A stretch of DNA of 38,426 nucleotides from Nitrospirota bacterium (lineage in GTDB: Bacteria > Nitrospirota > Nitrospiria > Nitrospirales > Nitrospiraceae). The notes under the pieces are model-generated. The model was not told the DNA's origin. It was given only the letters and a program-made list of their open reading frames with translations, and did no database searches. Made by a program: the position numbers and the translations under genes. Shown piece after piece: positions 17,082 through 25,700 of this stretch; position 1 is the stretch's first letter, and each line of letters begins with the position of its first letter. The DNA lies in the NCBI GenBank assembly GCA_013388555.1, contig JACAFD010000093.1, forward strand, positions 1 to 38,426. Reading direction: 5' to 3'.

Positions 17082-17232
17082 CAGGCCGCTGAGGAAGTTC
17101 TCCGGTCTACCGTAGAGCTAAGTCTCAGATCAGGGATGAGATTTAGCCTGTCGAATCTTCATTCACCTGTGGACCCGCCCTCACCCTCCCTCATTCGCTG
17201 TGGCCTAGCGTCGGATGAAGTGTGCCTGCTAG
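17078..17232. repeat. Intergenic segment bounded by 9-bp inverted repeats (possible MITE-like element)
   Basis: Perfect arms CTAGCAGGC (17078-17086, including the pilX-like stop) and GCCTGCTAG (17224-17232) bracket 137 bp with no coding potential. Inside lies an imperfect hairpin, CTAAGTCTCA (17118-17127) / TGAGATTTAG (17137-17146), with one G-T pair. No target-site duplication is obvious, so mobility is not shown. Confidence 0.35.
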
Positions 17233-17260
17233 AGGCTAAAATTGAGATGAGGCACAAGCT

Positions 17261-19093
17261 ATGACCTTCGAAGCCAGCATTCCGAGTGGGGGGATGTCGG
17301 GCAAGACGGAAGGGGGTGAGGGATCGTTTAAGAAGGGGACCCAAGGGGCGAAATCGATTCGCACAATCGAGCAGAATGTGCTGGACGCACTGGTTTATCG
17401 CGGAGTCATCAGCCAGGCAGACGTGCGGGCGGCGGTCGAAGACTCGAAGGTCTGTGGCCTTGATCTCGAATCGGTGCTCCTCGACCGCTATCATGTTCCG
17501 AAGCAGGCTTTAGGCTCCGCTCTGAGCGATTTTTATCAATGTCCCTACCTGCCGTATGACGAACGAACAGTTATTGATGCCGATCTGATGAAAACCCTCA
17601 ACATCGACTACCTCAAGAAGAACCTTTGGTTGCCGATCGCCCGTCGAGGCTCACTTATGGATGTGCTCACCAGCGATCCGCACGATCTTGACAAGGGCTG
17701 GGATGTACGGCGCACATTTCCCGGCGTAACCGTTCGATATGCCGTAGGTCTTCGCCGTGACATCGAACAATTTCTTCATCTTGCCAGGGGGCAGGGAGCC
17801 AGTGGGTCTATCGGGGCCATTCTCGGCCAGTTGATCAATGAAATCCATCTTGAGCCTGCCATCGATCCAGCAACCGGCGGGATCGATGAAAACGATTCAG
17901 CCATTGTGCGGCTGGCCAACCAAGTGATCGCCGAAGCCGACCGCCTCGGCGCGTCAGACATTCACATCGAGCCATATGAAGATCGTAAGGACATGGCTGT
18001 GCGCCTGCGCATTGACGGCACCTGCTTCACCTACATGGGAATTCCCGCGGCTTATCGGCGTGCCGTTGTGTCCCGCATCAAAGTCATGGCCAACCTCGAT
18101 ATCGCTGAACGGCGCAAACCTCAAGATGGCAAGATCCGGTACCGGTTGGGGAAGGGTCGGGAAATCGAATTGCGCGTTGCGACCCTACCTACTGCAGGAC
18201 AAGACGAAGATGTTGTGCTACGCCTCCTCACGACCAAGCAACCGATGCCGCTCGACTCGATGGAATTTGCCCCCGCTATTTTACCAGCCATTCGGACCAT
18301 CGCTGAGAAGCCATATGGGATTATCTTGTGTGTCGGACCCACTGGATCAGGCAAAACGACGACACTGCATGCCATCCTCAAACACATCAATACCGACGAG
18401 CGGAAAATCTGGACTGCCGAAGACCCTATTGAAATTACCCAGGACGGTCTCCGCCAAGTCCAGATCCATCCAAAGATTGGTCTCACCTTTGCGACTGCGA
18501 TGCGTGCGTTTCTGCGTGCCGACCCAGACGTCGTCATGATCGGGGAGATGCGGGACAAAGAAACAGCCGACATTGCGATTGAAGCCTCGCTCACCGGTCA
18601 CTTGGTGCTCAGTACCCTCCACACGAACAGTGCCGTCGAAACGGTGACCCGGCTATTGGATCTTGGGTGCGACTCGTTCAATTTTGCCGATGCCATGTTG
18701 GGAGTGCTTGCGCAGCGCCTGTGCAAGAAGATTTGTACTCAGTGCAAAGAGATCTATCATCCGACCCGAAGGGAGTATGACGAACTGGTGCAGGGGTATG
18801 GGGCGCAGGACTGGCCCAGGCTCGGCATCGAGTACAGTACCGAGTGGGGTCTGTACCGTGGACGAGGCTGTGAGGCCTGCAACAGAACTGGTTTCAAGGG
18901 GCGAGTTCCCCTACATGAATTGCTGCTTCCTTCGGAAGAGATAAAGCAGCTCATTCAGACTCGATCGCGAACCGCCGAAATTCTGACTCGTGCGATGAAG
19001 GAGGGGATGGCGACACTGATCCAAGACGGCATCCAAAAGGCGCTACAGGGCCTCACCACCTATCGCCAAGTTAGAGCGGTGGCGATGAAGTGA
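17261..19093 (+). CDS. pilB: Type IV pilus assembly ATPase PilB (GspE family)
   Basis: Cytoplasmic hexameric ATPase that powers pilus extension. The 610-aa protein has an MshEN/T2SSE N-terminal domain (about 35-175) and the N2 domain signature ASDIHIEPYEDRKDMAVRLR (231-250). Walker A is GPTGSGKTTT (359-368), the Walker B region DPDVVMIGEMRD (421-432), and the His box GHLVLSTLHTN (446-456). The tetracysteine zinc motif is C492-x2-C495 with C537-x2-C540, which marks PilB/GspE and excludes the retraction ATPase PilT. It lies between the two minor-pilin sets. No pilC, pilT or pilMNOPQ is in the window, so they must lie elsewhere. Confidence 0.95.
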   Translation: MTFEASIPSGGMSGKTEGGEGSFKKGTQGAKSIRTIEQNVLDALVYRGVISQADVRAAVEDSKVCGLDLESVLLDRYHVPKQALGSALSDFYQCPYLPYDERTVIDADLMKTLNIDYLKKNLWLPIARRGSLMDVLTSDPHDLDKGWDVRRTFPGVTVRYAVGLRRDIEQFLHLARGQGASGSIGAILGQLINEIHLEPAIDPATGGIDENDSAIVRLANQVIAEADRLGASDIHIEPYEDRKDMAVRLRIDGTCFTYMGIPAAYRRAVVSRIKVMANLDIAERRKPQDGKIRYRLGKGREIELRVATLPTAGQDEDVVLRLLTTKQPMPLDSMEFAPAILPAIRTIAEKPYGIILCVGPTGSGKTTTLHAILKHINTDERKIWTAEDPIEITQDGLRQVQIHPKIGLTFATAMRAFLRADPDVVMIGEMRDKETADIAIEASLTGHLVLSTLHTNSAVETVTRLLDLGCDSFNFADAMLGVLAQRLCKKICTQCKEIYHPTRREYDELVQGYGAQDWPRLGIEYSTEWGLYRGRGCEACNRTGFKGRVPLHELLLPSEEIKQLIQTRSRTAEILTRAMKEGMATLIQDGIQKALQGLTTYRQVRAVAMK

Positions 19094-19170
19094 GGGAAAG
19101 GTTCTATCACCCTCCTAACTGCTTCCAATGTTCCCATCTCTTCCCTGCTGGCAGCCTACTCACGGCAGGG

Positions 19171-19207
19171 CGGCACAAAATGTGCGGCAGCCATGACACA
19201 AATTGTC
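19171..19207 (+). promoter_or_regulatory. Paired palindromes with a sigma-54-like GG-N10-GC
   Basis: Two 13-bp palindromes, GCACAAAATGTGC (19173-19185) and GACACAAATTGTC (19195-19207; outer four bases pair), have centres 22 bp apart, about two helical turns. The first overlaps CGGCACAAAATGTGC, which keeps GG at 19172-19173 and GC at 19184-19185 with ten bases between them, as in -24/-12 promoters (CGGCAC against TGGCAC, and TGTGC against NTTGC). The second pilin operon starts about 130-150 bp downstream. Either reading is inference. Confidence 0.4.
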
Positions 19208-19310
19208 GATCTTCTCCAGAAATCTGCCTAATTCTGTCTCGCTGATAAGTCGTAGAATAGATTAAAAATCAATAGGTTGAGGCTCCAAGGCCAATCGAAA
19301 TGGTCGGCAT

Positions 19311-19328
19311 GCCAATTGCTCAATTGGC
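19311..19328. promoter_or_regulatory. 18-bp palindrome just upstream of the second fimT
   Basis: GCCAATTG (19311-19318) and CAATTGGC (19321-19328) form a perfect 8-bp inverted repeat with a 2-nt centre. It ends 8 nt before the ATG at 19337. It could be an operator or an RNA hairpin covering the ribosome-binding region. Confidence 0.45.
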
Positions 19329-19336
19329 GGCCAGCT

Positions 19337-19870
19337 ATGCGTGTACCTCTATCTAATAACTCAGATCGTGACGGGACTCTGGCACGGCAAGCAGGGTTTT
19401 CCTTTGTCGAACTCATGATTGCTGTGGCGATTATCGGGATTGCGGCAGCGATAGCCATGCCGAGTTTCACACGGATGTACATAGACTATCAAGCAAAAGC
19501 CACGGCCTCCGAGATAACCCGGCACCTTGTGCTTGCGCGCACTAGGGCGATGACAACGAATCAGACTCTAAGCGTCCAGATCCTACTTGTAAATGGGGGG
19601 GTTCAGATAACCACCACCAATCTCGCCGGTGCTCCGGCTCTACAAGGCTTGAACACGATTGATGCGGTCCATATGGCGCCATTAGTCTTCAATAACGGCG
19701 GTATCCCGAACGGAGGGGTGGTCCAGTTTAACTCCTATGGGCTCAGGACGAGTGTGCCTGGCACAGGGGTGCAGACGATTCAGGTTGGAGGGACTCTCGG
19801 GGGAACTCCAACCACACAATATCGCATTAACATCGCGCCGAGCGGAACCAGCGGACTTGTGAGGCTATGA
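19337..19870 (+). CDS. fimT: FimT/GspH-like pilin, set 2
   Basis: A 177-aa type IV pilin-like protein. Its leader ends in ARQAG|FSFVELMIAVAIIGIAAA, a canonical site (Gly -1, Phe +1, Glu +5), followed by MPSFTRMYIDYQAKATASEI and the GspH/FimT motif HLVLARTRAMTTNQ. The C-terminal half is beta-rich and Gly/Thr-rich with no Cys pair. The start has no good Shine-Dalgarno, and the palindrome described separately lies directly before it. The frame is open to 19277, but those codons cross the palindrome. It is followed after 10 nt by pilV and heads the second operon. It could be the major pilin, but it resembles FimT more than PilA. Confidence 0.88.
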   Translation: MRVPLSNNSDRDGTLARQAGFSFVELMIAVAIIGIAAAIAMPSFTRMYIDYQAKATASEITRHLVLARTRAMTTNQTLSVQILLVNGGVQITTTNLAGAPALQGLNTIDAVHMAPLVFNNGGIPNGGVVQFNSYGLRTSVPGTGVQTIQVGGTLGGTPTTQYRINIAPSGTSGLVRL

Positions 19871-19880
19871 GGGTTCGGTG

Positions 19881-20423
19881 ATGAGCAATCGCATGCACGA
19901 TCGGAACGTGATGACAAACAGGATTCACCGGGAACAGGGGTTTACGCTCATTGAGGCTATGCTGTCGTCGGCTATTCTTGCAGTTGGATTGCTCGGCTTA
20001 GCAGGTATGACGACATTGTCGTTCACACGTAACAGCGACAGCAATGAAGTGATGGTTGCCACAAACCTTGCGACAGAACTCGTCGAACGGATGCAATTCA
20101 ACCGAAGGAACCTCGTGAATGGCTATAACGGAATCAATTTGACTTCGGCGAATCCCGCGCTCTGTACCCAGGCTGCACTGACGCAGCCTGTGGCGCGAGG
20201 GGATTGTCTGCAGTGGCAAACCCGCCTGTTTGCTTCGGGATTGGCGGGAGTTCAAGCCCAGGTGGCGGTGGCGGCTGTGGGGCCTGTGGGGCTCAATCAA
20301 AACAATATTGGCGTGACGGTCACTTGGATCGGATCAAGTCAAAACACCATTGCTGGGGGTTCGGCAGCCTGGGTGCCTGGGACCAAAAGAGTCACGGTGA
20401 ATACGATGATTGCGCCGGAATGA
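19881..20423 (+). CDS. pilV: Type IV pilus minor pilin PilV
   Basis: A 180-aa protein with leader end REQG|FTLIEAMLSSAILAVG (Phe +1, Glu +5) and LLGLAGMTTLSFTRNSDSNE, a typical PilV N-terminal pattern. A Cys pair in ALCTQAALTQPVARGDC may form a disulphide loop. The C-terminus TKRVTVNTMIAPE ends in a beta strand as in PilV. GAGGG about 9 nt upstream supports ATG 19881; an adjacent GTG 19878 is also in frame. The position between FimT and PilW fits the conserved fimT-pilVWX-pilY1 order. Confidence 0.9.
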   Translation: MSNRMHDRNVMTNRIHREQGFTLIEAMLSSAILAVGLLGLAGMTTLSFTRNSDSNEVMVATNLATELVERMQFNRRNLVNGYNGINLTSANPALCTQAALTQPVARGDCLQWQTRLFASGLAGVQAQVAVAAVGPVGLNQNNIGVTVTWIGSSQNTIAGGSAAWVPGTKRVTVNTMIAPE

Positions 20424-20454
20424 AAAGTCGACAGGGAAGGGGCGGACGAACGAG

Positions 20455-21678
20455 ATGAGATCGCGAGACAAGCAAGATGAGCAGGGGTTCACACTAATCG
20501 AAATCATGGTGGCGACTGCTGTGACCTCCGTGATCGTATTGGCCGGCATGGCGGCTCTGACTATGACAGGCAAGGCCGTGCGGGCCAATGAGCAAACTTC
20601 CGATGCTCAACAGAACGCGCGTATGGCGATGGAGATGATTACCCACGATATCAAGATGGCTGGTTTCGGGCCTCCGATCGATCCCTCGAGAAATCCGCCC
20701 CCTGTCGGAAACTGTGGAATCGGCGGGATTCCCGTGCCGATCCTTCCTGGGGATAACAATCCAACCGTCGGGGTTCCCGATACGGGACCGGATCAGATCT
20801 CGCTCGTGGTGCCCCTCACGTTCTATGGGGCGCCAGCGACTCCGGCTTGGCAGACCACAGCAGTACTAGGGCTAGGAGCTACGGGCTTTGCAAATGTGCC
20901 GATCAACGCAGCGATCGTTCCGGGTATGACTGCAGCTGGGTTTGGCGCCAACTCCTTCATTTCGCTCGGCGGCATCGTCATGGCTCAGGTGCAGGGTGCT
21001 GCCGCTCCCATCCTATTGACGGTTCCTGATCCTGGGCCGACAATGATTCCCACCGGGACTCAAGTATTCATCCTGCAATGTATCACCTATCAAGTCATTC
21101 CTCAGCTTGCCGGCGGTACTCCCGGCGCAGACGTTAACAATATCTGTGGTGGCAATGCCCCCTGCCTGGTTCGCGGGATTGCAAATGCCACGGTTGCCTC
21201 ATTTGGTCGCGTTCTGCCGAACTGTAATGTCCCGAACAGCCCCTGTTTGCCGATCGTCAACGGGATCGAGGATATCCAGTTTTCTTATGCTTGTGACGGT
21301 TGCCTGTTGCCGGCCGCCGGTCTTTCCGAGCCGAATGGTCGGATCGACGACGTGAGTGGGAATCTCATTTTCGATCAACCGGATTACACCTCGAACCAGA
21401 TTTGGAACAATCCGCCCATGACCCCGTCCGCCATCAAGATGGTCCAAGTGTCGATCGTCGCCCGGCAACAATCGATGGATAACGGGCTCGGGGAAGGGAA
21501 TTCACAGACAGGACCGGGAGTCTTATCCAGCACCTTCCTCACAGTCGATGACCATCCCCATGCAGGCGGCGTCTTCGTGGCAGGCGATGCTGCGGCGCAG
21601 GTTCCTCCCTATGCGTCGGTACGCCGGCGCGTGGTGACCAGAACAGTAGAGACGAGAAATGCGAGGCCTTGGTCCTGA
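20455..21678 (+). CDS. pilW: Type IV pilus minor pilin PilW
   Basis: A 407-aa protein with leader end DEQG|FTLIEIMVATAVTSVIV (Phe +1, Glu +5) and the PilW signature MAMEMITHDIKMAGFGPP. The long Pro/Gly-rich extracytoplasmic domain contains several Cys, including CNVPNSPCLPIVNGIEDIQF, a motif region common in PilW of environmental bacteria. The C-terminus RRRVVTRTVETRNARPW is typical of the family's closing beta strand. The frame opens at 20410 overlapping pilV, but the conserved leader supports ATG 20455. The next gene's leader start lies 19 nt after the stop. Confidence 0.9.
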   Translation: MRSRDKQDEQGFTLIEIMVATAVTSVIVLAGMAALTMTGKAVRANEQTSDAQQNARMAMEMITHDIKMAGFGPPIDPSRNPPPVGNCGIGGIPVPILPGDNNPTVGVPDTGPDQISLVVPLTFYGAPATPAWQTTAVLGLGATGFANVPINAAIVPGMTAAGFGANSFISLGGIVMAQVQGAAAPILLTVPDPGPTMIPTGTQVFILQCITYQVIPQLAGGTPGADVNNICGGNAPCLVRGIANATVASFGRVLPNCNVPNSPCLPIVNGIEDIQFSYACDGCLLPAAGLSEPNGRIDDVSGNLIFDQPDYTSNQIWNNPPMTPSAIKMVQVSIVARQQSMDNGLGEGNSQTGPGVLSSTFLTVDDHPHAGGVFVAGDAAAQVPPYASVRRRVVTRTVETRNARPWS

Positions 21679-21697
21679 ATTGGGAAGGAAGACGACA

Positions 21698-21742
21698 ATG
21701 GGTTAGCAGCACAAGAAGTCATCTGTAAGGAACGAACGGGGG
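21698..21742 (+). pseudogene. Broken leader of the second pilX: amber stop at codon 3
   Basis: GGGAAGGAA (21682-21690) lies 7 nt before ATG 21698, an ideal start. The frame reads Met-Gly-TAG (21704-21706), then Gln-His-Lys-Lys-Ser-Ser-Val-Arg-Asn-Glu-Arg-Gly, a complete prepilin-type leader in the frame of the PilX body. No other ATG, GTG or TTG lies between the stop and GTG 21743. A C-to-T change of CAG to TAG beside another CAG would explain it. Sequencing or assembly error is the main alternative. Confidence 0.85.
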
Positions 21743-22294
21743 GTGAGCCTGATCACCGTCATGATGGTGATCCTGATCATGACCCTGATGGGGATCTCGA
21801 TCCTTGCCGTCACGGGATCTGAGCGGCAAATTGCCGGTTCTGTCAGTGCCAATGAGGCCTCGGTAGCAGCGGCTGAGTCCTGTGTGAGCACCGGAGCGAA
21901 TGTGCTCCAACAGTTTTGGGTAAATCATTTCCTGCCGCCCGCGTTGCTCGACAATGCGGTTCCCCCAGGTCCGGTACCGCTCGCCAATGCCGCTGTGTTG
22001 GCGGGGGAGCTCATAAATGACGGAGGCAATGTGGATTTCCCCGTTGGAGCTGGCTCTGCGCCAAACCTAGCCATGACGATAGGAAACTACCAGGTGTTCG
22101 GCGACATTGACCGGATGTACATCAAATATGCTGCAGGAAGTGAGAGTTCTTCCGGCAGCTCGACTCCGTTGACGGATACGTTCTATCAAATCACCTGTGT
22201 TGCGCAAAATTTGACTACCGGAATCACGAGTCAAGTCGGGGCCCTATACGTCTGCAACAATCCCGGATCTTTTTGTCAGCCAAGGCCCTACTAA
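21743..22294 (+). CDS. pilX: PilX-like minor pilin, set 2, leader lost
   Basis: A 183-aa product if translation begins at GTG 21743, with AAGGA about 11 nt upstream. The body is clearly PilX: VSLITVMMVILIMTLMGISI, then AVTGSERQIAGSVSANEASV and an EASVAAAESCVSTGAN segment. GTG 21743 falls exactly on the +1 residue after the cleavage-site Gly, so the protein would lack its leader altogether. As in PilX there is no Glu at +5. The intended gene probably runs from 21698 and is interrupted by a TAG at codon 3. Function depends on restart, suppression or a corrected read. Confidence 0.8.
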   Translation: MSLITVMMVILIMTLMGISILAVTGSERQIAGSVSANEASVAAAESCVSTGANVLQQFWVNHFLPPALLDNAVPPGPVPLANAAVLAGELINDGGNVDFPVGAGSAPNLAMTIGNYQVFGDIDRMYIKYAAGSESSSGSSTPLTDTFYQITCVAQNLTTGITSQVGALYVCNNPGSFCQPRPY

Positions 22295-22324
22295 ATCAGC
22301 GACAGCTGGATAAGGAGGATCACC

Positions 22325-22717
22325 ATGAAGGACGATGTTCGCCGACAAAGAGAAAGAAAGGGCCTCCATCCAGGCAGCCGGATGGAGGGACAGGGCAGAC
22401 TGGTCTTGCGCGTCGGGATCATGCTGTTGGCGGTGGGAGTCCTCTCGGTCGTGAGTTTCAGCATCACGCAGGCTGATGACCAGCCTCTTCCCTCGATGAC
22501 GGTGGGCTATCAGAACGGCACGATTACCGCCATCTATGAGAAGACACTCGACATCGATGGGCGGACCTATGGGGTGGTGCCGGATGTCGTCATGCTTGAT
22601 CAACATGGAGAGCCGATGGAACTGGGTCATCTCATGGTGAGCGCCGAGGTGAAGTTTCACGTCAAGAAAGAGCAAAGCAACATAATCGACAAGATGATCG
22701 TGACTCTCCCCTTCTGA
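22325..22717 (+). CDS. Small exported/anchored protein of unknown function before pilY1
   Basis: A 130-aa protein with a basic N-terminus (MKDDVRRQRERKG), a single hydrophobic segment at about residues 27-50 (LVLRVGIMLLAVGVLSVVSF) and an extracytoplasmic part of about 80 residues that is mostly beta: GTITAIYEKTLDIDGRTYGV then KFHVKKEQSNIIDKMIVTLP. A strong AAGGAGG lies upstream. The pattern and place recall the small PilY2 protein of Pseudomonas, which lies next to pilY1, but I cannot claim homology. It may be a periplasmic partner of PilY1. Confidence 0.8.
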   Translation: MKDDVRRQRERKGLHPGSRMEGQGRLVLRVGIMLLAVGVLSVVSFSITQADDQPLPSMTVGYQNGTITAIYEKTLDIDGRTYGVVPDVVMLDQHGEPMELGHLMVSAEVKFHVKKEQSNIIDKMIVTLPF

Positions 22718-22766
22718 CAAGGAAGCGGTGGGCAGGATGTTTGGTGCAACAAGAATGGAGGGTGCC

Positions 22767-25700
22767 ATGAAGAGCCGGAATATCGCCACTCGTGGAACCG
22801 TCATGCTGGCCTTGGTAGGTTGCCTCATGGCGCCTGGTGCGCTACGGGCCCAAACTATGGACCAGTATTATGCAGTGCCTCCCTTCGTCAACGACCAAGT
22901 TGCGCCTAATATCATTCTGCTGCTGGACAACTCTGGCAGTATGAGCGGCCTGGCTTGCGACCTCTCTAACCCTGCCGATGGAGACTGTAGCGATGCGGGC
23001 GATCGGCCGTTTACCAACACGTTCAGTTTCTCCGGCTACTTTGACCCTCTGCTCTGTTATACCTATGATGCCGGCGCTGATGCGCGTTTCGAGCCTGCGA
23101 CAGTGAAGGCAACCTTGGCGACGCCCTGTTCCAACACTGAATGGGATGGGAACTTTTTGAATTTTGCCACCTTCCGCCGGTTCGATGCCCTCAAGAAATC
23201 GATGATCGGAGGCGACTGTTTTATCGCGCGGGCAGCTGACGGGACCTGTCCGACGAACGGAACTCCAGCCCTGAGGACGGTGCGGGCACAAAGGACAGGA
23301 GTGAATACAGAGTTGGTGGATACCAACTATGCCGGCGGGGTAGGAGCGAATACGTACGTAGGAAGGATTCCGCTCGCGGACAGAGCAGGCAACCCCGCAA
23401 CCCTCTGGATCGGCATCTCAGACGCCTATTTCTGTGTCGACAACGATAACTCGTTTAATAGCAACTGCGGAGATGGGTACAGCCAAAGAAAGTACGAACT
23501 CAAGATCGGGTACGGCACAGAGCCGACCGGGGTTATTCAGCAGATTGGAGCTCAGGCCCGGTTCGGGCTGTTTGAATTCAAAGCGACCGGCGACGGGGCC
23601 AGGATGTTGGTGGGTGTCGGTTCTCGCCAATCGATTGATTTTTCCGGATCGACCGTGGAGACTTTCATCTCCAACACAGCAGCTATGGTGGATGCGGTCC
23701 AGGAGTCCTTTCCCTCGACCTGGACGCCCCTGTCCGAATCTCTCTATGAAACGGCCCGCTATATTGCCCAGATCAATTCCACGTACCTGTCCGGTTCCTA
23801 CGTCTATCCCATTGCCTTTTCCGGAGGCATCTCGAACGGCGTAGCCTTTGGGGCAACAGGAGTTGGCTCAGTAGGCGCGTCTGAAATCAGCGCCCTGACC
23901 GGCAGCGAAACCTGTACGGCTGGGGCCGGCTATATCGCCAATGCCTGCGGCCGGGATCCGTACTTTTTCGGAAGCAATCACACCCCGCCTTGGGCCACGA
24001 CCTCCACGCAGGTCCGCTGCTGCAAGACCTTCGTCATCCTCGTGACAGACGGGGAACCGACGCAGGATACCAATATCCCGGCAGGGAACCAGGATTACGC
24101 TCATGGGCAACATGGGCTTCACTGTATCGGTGGGAACACGACGATCCACGCACCCAATGGTACCTGTAATACGAATAGCAACACTCCTGCCGCTACACTG
24201 TTGGGGGAACATAAGACTGATTATGCATCGAGCGGGAACCACTATCTGGATGACGTCGCCTATTGGGCCCACACGAATGACCTGCGTCCCTGCACCGCAG
24301 CTGGGACTGATGGCACGATAGCGGTGCTCAATGTGACGGGCCATTGCTTGGAGGGGCTTCAAAATATTTCGGTCTACACGTTTTTCGCCTTCGGCAACAT
24401 CGCCGGCAGAGAAATCTTGATGCACGCAGCCAAGCTGGGTGGCTTCGAGGATAGTAACAACAACAATCTTCCGGATCTGGTGACTGAGTGGGATAAGGTC
24501 GTCAATGCGACCGGCGCGCCTGGGACCGACGGTATCCCCGATAATTACTTCGAGTCTTCCAATGTGGACGACCTACAAGATAGGCTGATGGCGACCATCA
24601 CGGCGATTTTGCGGAAGAGTTCATCCGGAACAGCCATTTCCGTGTTGGCCACCTCTGCCAGCGGTGAAGGGAGCGTCTATCAAGCCTATTTCTATACCAG
24701 CACCGTCGGGCAGGCTGGAGCCAATGTGAGATGGACCGGGTATGCGCAGGGCCTGTTCATCGACCATATCGGGAATTTCAGGGAGGATACGGATCAGGAT
24801 GGAAAACTCATCTATGAAAACGATTACATCGTGAAGACCCGGTACGATAATAATCCGAACAGTCTCACCTATGGGACGGTGTTGGTCGACAAGTACGGGG
24901 ATGCCAATGGGGACGGGTTCGCCGACAGCACCACGCCGACGATCTCCGGCCTGGCGCTGAAAGATATTCTTCCCTTCTGGGAAGGGGGCAAACAGCTGGC
25001 CAACCTCGCCTCCTCGGCGAGAAATGTGTTGACCTGGGTGGATATCGACAATGACGGTCTGGTTGGTGCCGGCGAGGAGATGCAATTCAGTACCGCGAAT
25101 TCAACGACCTTGAGTCCTTACCTACGGGCCGGCGCCGCTCCCTATACGGCGGACAACATCATCAATTTTGTCCGCGGAGACGAAATCGCGGGGCTGCGCA
25201 CTCGCATGGTGGAAGTGCCGGTCGGCAGCGGCACCTACAAGGTGTGGAAGTTGGGTGATCCGATCCATTCGACGCCCACTATTGTGGCAGCCCCGCGCAC
25301 GAACTACGATCTGATTTATGGAGATTCCAGCTACACGGATTTCTTTATCCGGTGGAAAGATCGGCGAGAGGTCATCTATGTCGGCGCGAACGATGGGATG
25401 TTGCACGCCTTCAACGGCGGGTTTTACCACAAGAGCGATGATGTGACGACGACGGGCGTGGTCGAGCATGGGTGGTATACGAAGAATCCCACCGACAACA
25501 GCAGCGGCCGCCCGCTCGGGGACGAGCTCTGGGGCTACATCCCCTATCAACTGCTGCCGCAGTTGCAGTGGTTGACGAGGGCCGATTATAGCCATGTCTA
25601 CTATGTGGACCTCAAACCGACAGTGGCGGATGTGAGGATCTTCACGCCTGACGCGGACCATCCGAACGGCTGGGGAACTATTCTGATCGGCGGATTCCGC

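Noticed and set aside
19092..19114. GAGGG / CCCTC hairpin after pilB
   Set aside because: Five-base arms with a long loop and no T tract; likely chance.
22244..22828. 194-codon minus-strand frame across the small protein and pilY1 start
   Set aside because: Antisense to genes with strong ribosome sites and a signal peptide; no recognisable family.
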